DNA of 64,000 bases from positions 215,490 through 279,489 of the forward strand of contig NZ_CP083985.1 of NCBI RefSeq assembly GCF_020172665.1, read 5' to 3'. Origin of the DNA: [Mycobacterium] zoologicum (GTDB lineage Bacteria > Actinomycetota > Actinomycetes > Mycobacteriales > Mycobacteriaceae). Below, piece by piece: positions 8,333 through 15,474 of the stretch (within the stretch, counting starts at the first letter, position 1; each line of letters starts with the position of its first letter). The notes under the pieces are model-generated. The model searched no databases. It was not told the origin of the DNA and worked only from the letters and a program-made list of their open reading frames with translations. The translations under genes were made by a program, and so were the position numbers.

Positions 8333-9301
8333 GTGTGGGCCTACCGGTTGATCGCGCCGTATGAGTTCGAGCGGATCGAAGTCGCCGATCTCACCGAGAG
8401 CGACCTCGACGACGGGCAGGTGCTGCTGAGGTTCCTCGCCGCCGGGGTGTGCGGCTCTGATCTGCCGGCGTTCCGCGGCACCCAGGGCCGGCTGCCCGGT
8501 GACAGCGGCGCCGGTGCCGCCGAGAAGATCGGCTTCCCGATCCACGAGATCGTCGGCGACGTCATCGCCAGCAGGCACACCGCGCATCGCGTCGGTGACC
8601 GCGTCGTCGGCTGGGCCTCGAAATTCGACGGCCTGATGCAGACGGTGATCAGCGACGGGGACGGGCTCTTCGCCTACGACCCGGCGCTCGCGCCCGCCAA
8701 AGCGGTCGGGCTGCAGCCACTGGCGTGCGTGCTCTACGCGGTCGAGCAGTTGCCGGATCTGGCCGGCCGTCATGTGGCGGTGATCGGGCAGGGTTCGATA
8801 GGGCTGCTGTTCAGTGCGGTCGCCAAGGCGGCGGGTGCCCGCCGGGTCACCGGTGTGGACCCGGTGGACCGAGCGGACATGACCGCCGCCTTCGGTATCG
8901 ACACCGCGGTGCGGTCCACCAGCGATCGGTGGATCCACCATCTGGACGCAGCCGACGCACCGGAGATCGTCATCGAGGCCGTCGGTCACCAGGTCGCCAC
9001 CCTGGGCCACGCCATCGAAGCCGTCGCCCCCGGCGGAACCGTCTTCTACTTCGGGGTCACCGACGACGACACCTACCCGATCAGCATGCGCACCATGCTG
9101 CGCAACAACCTGACGCTGATCTCCGGTGTGACCCTCGACCGCCGGCGGATGCTGCAGCGGGCCGGTGATTTCGCGGCCGCGCACCCAGACCTGTTGGGCG
9201 CCTACGTCACCCACACCTTCGGCGCGGACCAGGTGCAGGCCGCCTTCGAACTGGCCGCGCGTCCCACCCCCGGGCGGGCCAAGATCGCGATCGTCGCATG
9301 A
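8333..9301 (+). CDS. zinc-type medium-chain alcohol dehydrogenase (MDR)
   Basis: A 322-residue MDR oxidoreductase. GVCGSDLPAFRG near residue 40 and the following FPIHEIVGDV fit a catalytic-zinc site, with Cys and the His-Glu pair. The structural-zinc lobe with four Cys is missing, which explains the short length. The Rossmann motif is VAVIGQGSIGLLFSAVAKAAGA at about residues 145-166. It probably oxidises the alcohol made by the preceding P450 with NAD(P)+. It is spaced 3 bp after the P450 stop, and its TGA overlaps the ATG of the aldolase gene. Confidence 0.85.
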   Translation: MWAYRLIAPYEFERIEVADLTESDLDDGQVLLRFLAAGVCGSDLPAFRGTQGRLPGDSGAGAAEKIGFPIHEIVGDVIASRHTAHRVGDRVVGWASKFDGLMQTVISDGDGLFAYDPALAPAKAVGLQPLACVLYAVEQLPDLAGRHVAVIGQGSIGLLFSAVAKAAGARRVTGVDPVDRADMTAAFGIDTAVRSTSDRWIHHLDAADAPEIVIEAVGHQVATLGHAIEAVAPGGTVFYFGVTDDDTYPISMRTMLRNNLTLISGVTLDRRRMLQRAGDFAAAHPDLLGAYVTHTFGADQVQAAFELAARPTPGRAKIAIVA

Positions 9302-10053
9302 CGCCGGCACTGCGGACCGCACTGGCGGGCCGGGCGAACCTTTGGGGCGGCTGGATCACCGGGCCGACGGTGCTGGGGCCGGAGGAATTCGCGCGGGCCG
9401 GTTACGACTACGTCGGCTTCGACGCCCAGCACAGCTACCTCGACGACGCGGCGATCGCCGGCATGCTGCGCGCCGCCGAACACCTGCCGATCGCCACGGC
9501 GGTGCGGCTGGCCAACGCCGATCCGGCGCCCATCGGCCGGGTGCTCGACGCCGGCGCCGACGCGGTGATCATCGCGCTGATCGAGACGGCCGAACAGGCG
9601 GCGGCTGCGGTGGCCGCGGCGCGTTACCCACCGGCCGGGGTTCGCAGCTTCGGTCCGTTGCGTCCCCGCCTGGGCGTCGACCCGGCCGGACTGGAATCCC
9701 GGGCGGAGGTGTTCGCGATGATCGAAACCCCTTCGGCGCTGGCCGATGTGGAGCGGATCTGCGCGGTGCCCGGGCTGGCCGGCGTGTACGTGGGCCCCGT
9801 CGATCTGGCGATCTCGATGGGCGTGCCGCTGTCGGCGGCCACCACGCACCCCGACGCGCGGGCGGCGTTCGCCCGCATCCAGCGGGCAGCGATACAGGCC
9901 GGGGTGATTGCCGGCATACATGCCGGAACCGGCACGGCGGGACGCGATCTGGCCGGACTGGGCTATCAGATGCTCACGCTGGCCGCCGAATCCCAGGCGT
10001 TGCGGCGCGGGGCGGCCGAGCATCTGGCCGAGGCGTCGGGGAAGGGTCCCTGA
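9298..10053 (+). CDS. HpcH/HpaI-family class II aldolase
   Basis: A 251-residue TIM-barrel protein of the HpcH/HpaI aldolase/citrate-lyase superfamily. The opening LWGGWITGPTVLGPEEFARAGYDYVGFDAQHSYLDD gives the expected D-x-Q-H strand with catalytic His. VFAMIETPSALADVERI carries the metal-binding Glu, and GVYVGPVDLAISMG carries the second metal ligand Asp. The family performs retro-aldol cleavage of 4-hydroxy-2-oxoacids to pyruvate (or oxamate) plus an aldehyde. In this operon it would be a late carbon-carbon cleavage step. It overlaps its neighbours at both ends (ATGA upstream, TGATG downstream). Confidence 0.87.
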   Translation: MTPALRTALAGRANLWGGWITGPTVLGPEEFARAGYDYVGFDAQHSYLDDAAIAGMLRAAEHLPIATAVRLANADPAPIGRVLDAGADAVIIALIETAEQAAAAVAAARYPPAGVRSFGPLRPRLGVDPAGLESRAEVFAMIETPSALADVERICAVPGLAGVYVGPVDLAISMGVPLSAATTHPDARAAFARIQRAAIQAGVIAGIHAGTGTAGRDLAGLGYQMLTLAAESQALRRGAAEHLAEASGKGP

Positions 10054-10784
10054 TGGCCCCCCTGATGTCCAAGGTGGCGCTGGTGACCGGGGCCGCCGGC
10101 GGCCAGGGCCGCGCGATCGTGCAACGGCTGCGGGCCGACGGATTCGCCGTCGCCGCCTGCGATATCAACCACGCCGAGCTGATCCCAGCCGGGCCTGCCG
10201 ACGACAAGGTGCTGGCCGTCGGACTCGACGTGACCTCCCCGAGCGGGTGGGCCGCCGCGGTGGCAGAGACCGTCCAGCGGTTCGGGTCGCTGACCGCACT
10301 GGTCAACAATGCCGGCACCCTGCACCGGGCCGCGATCGTCGACGAGACGGTCGAAGGATTCGAAAAGGCCTGGCGGGTCAACTGTTTGGGTGCGTTCCTG
10401 GGGATCCAGGCGACGCTGGAGCAGCTGCGGGCGGCCGACGGCGCCGCGATCGTCAACACCTGCAGCACCGGAGCGATCCGGCCCTTCCCGCAGCACAGCG
10501 CCTACGGTTCGTCGAAGTGGGCGCTGCGCGGGCTGACGCAGACCGTCGCAGCCGAACTCGGGCCCGTCGGTATCCGGGTCAATGCGGTGTTCCCCGGGCC
10601 GATCGCCACCCCGATGCTCGACGAGCGCACCCAGGAGCGCCTCGCCGCGACGGCGATGACCGGCCGGCTGGGGCGGCCCGGCGAGGTCGCCGACGCGGTG
10701 GCCTTCCTGGTCTCGGACGCGGCGTCGTTCATCACCGGCTCCGAACTGGTCGTCGACGGCGGCCAGTGCCTGCAGATCCGTTGA
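10053..10784 (+). CDS. short-chain dehydrogenase/reductase (SDR)
   Basis: A 243-residue classical SDR. Cofactor motif VTGAAGGQGRA lies at about residues 10-20, NNAG in the middle, the catalytic Ser in NTCSTGAIRP and YGSSK as the Tyr-x-x-x-Lys pair; the C-terminal FPGPIATPM and ITGSELVVDGG are typical. Asp after the second strand (ACDIN) favours NAD(H). It closes the six-gene operon, and its stop codon abuts the stop of the convergent adhE1-like gene with no gap. Likely role: oxidation or reduction of a hydroxy/keto intermediate of the same pathway. Confidence 0.88.
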   Translation: MAPLMSKVALVTGAAGGQGRAIVQRLRADGFAVAACDINHAELIPAGPADDKVLAVGLDVTSPSGWAAAVAETVQRFGSLTALVNNAGTLHRAAIVDETVEGFEKAWRVNCLGAFLGIQATLEQLRAADGAAIVNTCSTGAIRPFPQHSAYGSSKWALRGLTQTVAAELGPVGIRVNAVFPGPIATPMLDERTQERLAATAMTGRLGRPGEVADAVAFLVSDAASFITGSELVVDGGQCLQIR

Positions 10785-11894
10785 CTACGCGTCGAACGTG
10801 ATGAGCTGGCGAACGGCCACCCCGTCGGCGAGCTGATCCATCGCGGAGTTGATCTGCTCCAGCGGCACGGTCGCCGACACCAGCTGCTGCACCGGCAGCC
10901 GGCCCGCCCGCCACAACTCGACGAATCGCGGGATGTCGCGGGCCGGTACCGCCGAGCCCAGGTAGCTGCCGATCAGCGAACGGCCGTGGGCGACCAGATC
11001 CAGCGGCGACAGGCTGATCCGGGCGTCCGGCGGCGGCAGGCCGACGGTGATGGTGCGCCCGCCCGGGGCGGTCAACTCGATCGCGGTCTGCAGGGCGGCC
11101 GGATGGCCGGCCGCCTCGATCACCACCGGCGCCCGCAGTCCCGACTCGCCTGCCTGCGCCGGGGTCATCACCTGCTGTGCGCCCAGAGCCGTTGCGGCGG
11201 CGAGCTTTTCGGGCAGCCGGTCAATCGCGATCACCTGCACGCCGTCGTGGGCCAGTGCGGTCAGCACCGCGGCCATCCCCACCCCGCCGAGCCCGACAAC
11301 CGCGACGGACTCACCGGCCCTGGGCTTTCCGACGTTGAGCACCGCGCCGCCGCCGGTCAGCACCGCGCAGCCCAGCAGGGCGGCCACCGCCGGAGGAACG
11401 TCGTCGGGCACCGGCACCGCACTGGCCGCGCTGACTACCGCGTGGGTGGCGAAACCCGAGACTCCGAGGTGGTGGTAGACGCTTTGCCCGGCCCGCCGCA
11501 GCCGCATCCCGCCGCCCAGCAGGGTTCCCGCACCGTTGGCGGCGCTGCCGGGTTCGCACGGGGCGGCGCCGTCGGTGTCGCACGCGGCGCAGGAGCCGCA
11601 GCGCGGCAGGAAGGTCAGCACCACCCGCTGCCCGACCGGCAGATCGACTCCGGAACCGACGGCTTCGACGATCCCGGCGGCCTCGTGGCCGAGCAGCATC
11701 GGCACCGGCCGCACCCGATTGCCGTCGACCACCGACAGATCGGAGTGGCAGACCCCGGCGGCCTCGACCCGCACCAGTAGCTCACCCGCACCCGGCGGGT
11801 CCAGCTCGAGCTCGGTCACCGTCAGCGGCCGGGAGGCGGAATACGGCCGCGGCGCACCGATGCGCTCCAGTACAGCCCCGCGGATGGCGATCAT
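10785..11894 (-). CDS. adhE1: zinc-dependent alcohol dehydrogenase (adhE1/Rv0162c-like)
   Basis: A 369-residue class III-like MDR alcohol dehydrogenase. The catalytic zinc site is in GVCHSDLSVVDG and LGHEAAG; the structural zinc lobe is CGSCAACDTDGAAPC (four Cys); the nucleotide-binding site is VAVVGLGGVGMAAVL. The ATG at 11894 is chosen over an upstream in-frame start because the divergent thioesterase ATG is only 14 bp away. It corresponds to M. tuberculosis adhE1 by position, size and orientation. The substrate is probably a primary alcohol or aldehyde; unproven here. Confidence 0.87.
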   Translation of the reverse strand: MIAIRGAVLERIGAPRPYSASRPLTVTELELDPPGAGELLVRVEAAGVCHSDLSVVDGNRVRPVPMLLGHEAAGIVEAVGSGVDLPVGQRVVLTFLPRCGSCAACDTDGAAPCEPGSAANGAGTLLGGGMRLRRAGQSVYHHLGVSGFATHAVVSAASAVPVPDDVPPAVAALLGCAVLTGGGAVLNVGKPRAGESVAVVGLGGVGMAAVLTALAHDGVQVIAIDRLPEKLAAATALGAQQVMTPAQAGESGLRAPVVIEAAGHPAALQTAIELTAPGGRTITVGLPPPDARISLSPLDLVAHGRSLIGSYLGSAVPARDIPRFVELWRAGRLPVQQLVSATVPLEQINSAMDQLADGVAVRQLITFDA

Positions 11895-11908
11895 GCTGGA
11901 ATACAACC

Positions 11909-12367
11909 ATGACTGTCCCGCCCGCACCGGATGGGTTGACCAGCCGCGACTTTCCGGTGCAGTGGCCCGTGCTGACCCGCTGGGCCGACAACGACATGTT
12001 CGGCCACCTCAACAACGCGGTGTACTACCAGCTGTTCGACACCGCGATCAACGGCTGGATCGCCGCCAACGCGCGAGACGTCGACCCGGTGTCCATGCCC
12101 GAGCTGGGCGTCGTCGCCGAATCCGGCTGTCGATTCCTGGGCGAGCTGGCCTTCCCCGACCCGCTCGCGGTCGGCCTGGCCGTCACCCGGCTGGGACGCA
12201 GCAGCGTCACCTACCGGCTGGCGGTATTCCGTGCCCCCGACGGAGAAGCCGCCGTACCGCCGGCCGCGCTCGGGCACTGGGTGCACGTCTACGTCGACCG
12301 CACCACCCGGCGTCCGGTGCCGATCCCCGACGGCATCCGGGCCCTGCTGGCCACCGCCCAGGTCTGA
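11909..12367 (+). CDS. hotdog acyl-CoA thioesterase (Rv0163-like)
   Basis: A 152-residue single-hotdog thioesterase of the 4-hydroxybenzoyl-CoA thioesterase/YbgC group. The signature is VLTRWADNDMFGHLNNAVYYQLFD, with the catalytic Asp in WADND, followed by the hotdog helix. Length matches M. tuberculosis Rv0163 (151 residues). It begins only 14 bp from the divergent adhE1 start and precedes the SRPBCC and fadD5 genes, so it may be transcribed with the mce1 upstream genes. It likely hydrolyses a CoA thioester in the cytoplasm. Confidence 0.88.
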   Translation: MTVPPAPDGLTSRDFPVQWPVLTRWADNDMFGHLNNAVYYQLFDTAINGWIAANARDVDPVSMPELGVVAESGCRFLGELAFPDPLAVGLAVTRLGRSSVTYRLAVFRAPDGEAAVPPAALGHWVHVYVDRTTRRPVPIPDGIRALLATAQV

Positions 12368-12389
12368 CCGGGGCCGCCGGCCCGGTGGT

Positions 12390-12395
12390 TATGCT
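12390..12395 (+). promoter_or_regulatory. leaderless -10 element of the SRPBCC gene
   Basis: TATGCT stands six bases before the ATG at 12402, so transcription would start at or next to the start codon. This matches the TAnnnT -10 and leaderless pattern common in mycobacteria; nine further genes in the window show the same geometry. Confidence 0.5.
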
Positions 12396-12401
12396 CGGCG
12401 G

Positions 12402-12842
12402 ATGCCGCTCGTGAGCAAGACCGTCGAAGTGGCCGCCGACGCGGCCACGGTCATGGGGATCGTCGCCGACTTCGAGGCCTACCCGCAGTGGAACGAAGAG
12501 GTCAAGGGACTGTGGGTGCTGGCCCGCTACGACGACGGCCGGCCCAGTCAGCTGCGTCTCGACGCGTCGTACTCCGGTTTCGACGGCACCTTCATCCAGG
12601 CGGTGTACTACCCCAGCGACACCCAGATCCAGACCGTGCTGCAGCAGGGCGACCTGTTCAGCAAGCAGGAGCAGATGTTCTCGGTGGTCGAGATCGGCGC
12701 CACCACGCTGCTGACAGTCGACATGGACGTCGAAACCGAGATGGCGATGCCCAAGCCGATGGTCAAGAAGGCGTTCAACAACGTCCTGGACTACCTCGCG
12801 GACAATCTCAAGCGCCGGGCCGAGGAGCTGGCCGGCAGCTGA
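12402..12842 (+). CDS. SRPBCC/START-like lipid-binding family protein (Rv0164/TB18.5-like)
   Basis: A 146-residue polyketide-cyclase/START-like protein. It opens SKTVEVAADAATVMGIVADFEAYPQWNEEV, the standard beginning of SRPBCC folds, and ends with a long helix MVKKAFNNVLDYLADNLKRRAEEL. Such proteins bind hydrophobic ligands in a helix-grip cavity. It matches M. tuberculosis Rv0164 (TB18.5) by position. In M. tuberculosis the GntR regulator mce1R lies between this gene and fadD5; here fadD5 follows after only 18 bp, so the two are probably co-transcribed. Confidence 0.87.
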   Translation: MPLVSKTVEVAADAATVMGIVADFEAYPQWNEEVKGLWVLARYDDGRPSQLRLDASYSGFDGTFIQAVYYPSDTQIQTVLQQGDLFSKQEQMFSVVEIGATTLLTVDMDVETEMAMPKPMVKKAFNNVLDYLADNLKRRAEELAGS

Positions 12843-12860
12843 CAGCAACGGAGGCTCGAA

Positions 12861-14438
12861 TTGATCCACGCACCAACCGATCCCGCCGAGCAGCCCTACC
12901 GCGCCCGCCGGCAGAACTGGGTCAATCAGCTCGACCGGCACGCGCTGATGCAACCGGACGCCCCGGCGCTGAGATTCCTCGGACAGACCACCACCTGGGC
13001 GCAGTTGCACGACCGGGTCGCCGCGCTGGCCGACGCCCTGAGCCGCCGCGGGGTGGTCAGCGGCGACCGGGTGATGATCCTGATGCTCAACCGCACCGAG
13101 TTCGTCGAGTCGGTGCTGGCCGCCAACCGGCTGGGCGCGATCGCGGTGCCGGTGAACTTCCGGCTCACCCCGCCGGAGATCGCGTTCCTGATCACCGACT
13201 GCCAAGCCCGGGTGCTGATCACCGAGCCGGCGCTGGCGCCGGTGGCCACCGCGGTGCGGGGGCTGACCGAGGTTCAGGCAATCCTGAAAACGGTTGTGGT
13301 GGCAGGGGAAGACGGCGACGAAGATCTGATCGCCTACGAGACCCTGATCAGCGAGGCCGGCGCACCGCACCCCGCGGTGGACATCGACAACGAGTCGCCG
13401 GCGCTGATCATGTACACCTCCGGGACCACCGGCCGGCCCAAGGGCGCGGTGCTGACCCACATCAACCTGACCGGCCAGCTGATGACCGGCCTCTACACCT
13501 CCGGCACCGGAGTCAATGACGTCGCGTTCATCGGGGTGCCGTTCTTCCACATCGCCGGAGTGGGCAACCTGCTGCCCGGCATGTGGCTGGGCATCCCGAC
13601 GGTGATCAATCCGTTGGGCGCGTTCGACGCCGGGCAACTGCTCGACGTGCTGGCCGCCGAGAAGGTCACCGGAATCTTCCTGGTCCCGGCGCAGTGGCAG
13701 GCGGTCTGCGCCGAGCAGCAGGCCAACCCGCGCGACATCGTGCTGCGGACCATGTCCTGGGGGGCGGCCCCGGCGTCGGACACCCTGCTGCGGGAGATGG
13801 CCCAGGTCTTCCCGAACACTCAGATCCTGGCGGCGTTCGGCCAAACCGAGATGTCCCCGGTCACCTGCATATTGCGGGGTGAGGACGCGATCAGAAAACT
13901 CGGATCGGTGGGCACCGTCATCCCGACCGTCACCGCCCGGGTCGTCGACGAGAACATGAACGACGTGGGCGTCGGCGAGGTCGGCGAGATCGTCTACCGG
14001 GCACCCACATTGATGAGTGGCTACTGGAACAACCCCGACGCCACCGCGGAGGCGTTCGCCGGCGGCTGGTTCCACTCCGGTGATCTGGTGCGGATGGACG
14101 TCGAGGGCTACGTCTGGGTGGTCGACCGCAAGAAGGACATGATCATCTCCGGCGGCGAGAACGTGTACTGCGCCGAGGTGGAGAACGTACTGGCCGCACA
14201 CCCCGACATCGCCGAGGTCGCGGTGATCGGCCGGCCGCACGATCAGTGGGGCGAAGTGCCGGTGGCCGTGGCCGCGCTCACCCGCGACGGCCTGGCGCTG
14301 GCCGACCTCGAGGACTTCCTCACCGAACGGCTGGCGCGCTACAAGCACCCCAAAGCACTGGAGATCGTCGACGCCCTGCCGCGCAATCCCGCAGGCAAGG
14401 TGCTCAAGACCGAGCTGAGGGCGCGCTACGGCGGATGA
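12861..14438 (+). CDS. fadD5: fatty-acid--CoA ligase FadD5
   Basis: A 525-residue acyl-adenylate-forming enzyme that activates a fatty acid to its AMP ester and then acyl-CoA. The P-loop-like A3 motif YTSGTTGRPKG is at about residues 185-195; FGQTEMSPV follows; SGYWNNPDAT, GWFHSGDLV, DRKKDMIISGGENVY and the C-terminal GK lysine in NPAGKVLKTELR are all present, so it looks intact. The TTG start has GGAGG about six bases upstream. Position directly before yrbE1A identifies it as FadD5, linked in M. tuberculosis to use of fatty or mycolic acids with the Mce1 importer. No mce1R gene separates it from the upstream genes. Confidence 0.92.
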   Translation: MIHAPTDPAEQPYRARRQNWVNQLDRHALMQPDAPALRFLGQTTTWAQLHDRVAALADALSRRGVVSGDRVMILMLNRTEFVESVLAANRLGAIAVPVNFRLTPPEIAFLITDCQARVLITEPALAPVATAVRGLTEVQAILKTVVVAGEDGDEDLIAYETLISEAGAPHPAVDIDNESPALIMYTSGTTGRPKGAVLTHINLTGQLMTGLYTSGTGVNDVAFIGVPFFHIAGVGNLLPGMWLGIPTVINPLGAFDAGQLLDVLAAEKVTGIFLVPAQWQAVCAEQQANPRDIVLRTMSWGAAPASDTLLREMAQVFPNTQILAAFGQTEMSPVTCILRGEDAIRKLGSVGTVIPTVTARVVDENMNDVGVGEVGEIVYRAPTLMSGYWNNPDATAEAFAGGWFHSGDLVRMDVEGYVWVVDRKKDMIISGGENVYCAEVENVLAAHPDIAEVAVIGRPHDQWGEVPVAVAALTRDGLALADLEDFLTERLARYKHPKALEIVDALPRNPAGKVLKTELRARYGG

Positions 14439-14492
14439 GCCCCGGCGTCCGCCGAGATGGCGACACGTTACTGTCCGGTAGGCAACTCGGTT

Positions 14493-14503
14493 TGGTGGCA
14501 CCA
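14493..14503. promoter_or_regulatory. FadR/GntR-like palindrome upstream of mce1
   Basis: TGGTGGCACCA is a perfect TGGT-N3-ACCA palindrome in the 231-bp gap between fadD5 and yrbE1A. TGGT-N3-ACCA is the core of FadR-type GntR operators, the class to which M. tuberculosis Mce1R belongs. An 11-bp palindrome can arise by chance, so this is a weak call. Nothing else in the gap looks like a regulator site except the leader ORF. Confidence 0.25.
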
Positions 14504-14613
14504 TTCGATGCCGCTCTCACCGAGTCATCAGGTATGGTCCGATGGTCGCCGAACGCACGTTGGGCCGCTAAGGTGACGCGGGTCTCGCTGAAACTGGACA
14601 GGAGGAGGCCGTG

Positions 14614-14673
14614 GTGCGACGCGACTCCCAGATGCGTCGTCGTCGGTGGTCTCCAAGGAGGGGAGTGTTGTGA
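14614..14673 (+). CDS. Arg-rich leader ORF upstream of yrbE1A
   Basis: A 19-codon frame beginning GTG at 14614 (an alternative GTG is at 14611), with a strong ribosome site GGAGGAGG at 14601-14608. The predicted peptide reads VRRDSQMRRRRWSPRRGVL, with eight Arg codons including a rare tandem AGG-AGG pair. Its TGA (14671-14673) overlaps the GTG start of yrbE1A, and the AGG-AGG codons double as the yrbE1A ribosome site. That arrangement suggests translational coupling or attenuation of the mce1 operon. It could still be fortuitous. Confidence 0.45.
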   Translation: MRRDSQMRRRRWSPRRGVL

Positions 14674-15473
14674 CGGCTCCAACGCGACCCCGCGTGGCTG
14701 ACTTCGCTCGTGATCGACTGTTACCACCGCTGGTCATGGTCGGCGGGTTCTTCCGGATGTGCGCGCTGACCGCCCGCGCGCTTTTCCAGCCGCCCTTCCA
14801 GTGGCGTGAGACTGTCCAGCAGGGCTGGTTCATCACCAGCGTCGCGATCATCCCGACCATCGCGGTCGCCATCCCGCTGACCGTGTTGCTGGTCTTCACC
14901 TTGAACATCCTGCTGGCGCAGTTCGGCGCCGCCGACGTCTCCGGGGCCGGCGCGGGTATCGCGGCCGTCACCCAGCTGGGGCCGCTGGTCACCGTGCTGG
15001 TGGTGGCCGGCGCAGGCTCGACCGCGATCTGCGCCGATCTGGGCGCCCGCACCATCCGCGAGGAGATCGACGCGATGGAGGTGCTCGGCATCGACCCGAT
15101 CCATCGGCTGGTGGTTCCCCGGGTGATCGCCGCGACCGTGGTCGCCCTGCTGCTCAACGCCCTGGTGATCGTGATCGGTCTGGCCGGTGGCTTCCTGTTC
15201 GGTGTTTACCTGCAGAACGTGTCCGGTGGCGCGTATCTGTCCACCCTGACCCTGCTGACCGGGCTGCCCGAGGTCGTCATCTCCACAGTGAAGGCCATGG
15301 TGTTCGGACTGATCGCAGGCCTGGTCGGGTGCTACCGCGGGCTCACGGTTCGCGGCGGGTCCAAGGGACTCGGTACGGCCGTCAACGAGACCGTGGTCTT
15401 GTGTGTGCTCGCGTTGTTCGCCGTGAACGTGGTGCTGACCACCATCGGCGTGAAGTTCGGAACGGGGACCTGA
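14670..15473 (+). CDS. yrbE1A: MlaE-type permease YrbE1A of the Mce1 transporter
   Basis: A 267-residue integral membrane permease of the MlaE/DUF140 family, one half of the Mce1 lipid-import channel. It has about five to six membrane segments and the family core GAGSTAICADLGARTIREEIDAMEVLGIDP, including the coupling-helix sequence EEIDAMEVLG that contacts the MceG ATPase. The GTG at 14670 is preferred to 14646 because AAGGAGGGG lies six bases upstream and the length then fits M. tuberculosis YrbE1A (265). The MceG ATPase is not in this window, as in other mycobacteria. Confidence 0.93.
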   Translation: MTAPTRPRVADFARDRLLPPLVMVGGFFRMCALTARALFQPPFQWRETVQQGWFITSVAIIPTIAVAIPLTVLLVFTLNILLAQFGAADVSGAGAGIAAVTQLGPLVTVLVVAGAGSTAICADLGARTIREEIDAMEVLGIDPIHRLVVPRVIAATVVALLLNALVIVIGLAGGFLFGVYLQNVSGGAYLSTLTLLTGLPEVVISTVKAMVFGLIAGLVGCYRGLTVRGGSKGLGTAVNETVVLCVLALFAVNVVLTTIGVKFGTGT

Positions 15474-15474
15474 C

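Noticed and set aside
6971..9322. 783-codon open frame on the minus strand
   Set aside because: It is antisense to the NIPSNAP, P450 and MDR genes, has no family sequence and is open only because stop codons are rare in GC-rich DNA.
12207..14504. 765-codon open frame antisense to the SRPBCC and fadD5 genes
   Set aside because: His/Gln/Gly/Asp-rich low-complexity translation, the typical shadow of a well-conserved sense gene.
14646..14669. GTG at 14646 as the start of yrbE1A
   Set aside because: It has no ribosome site, while GTG 14670 has AAGGAGGGG at good spacing and gives the expected length.
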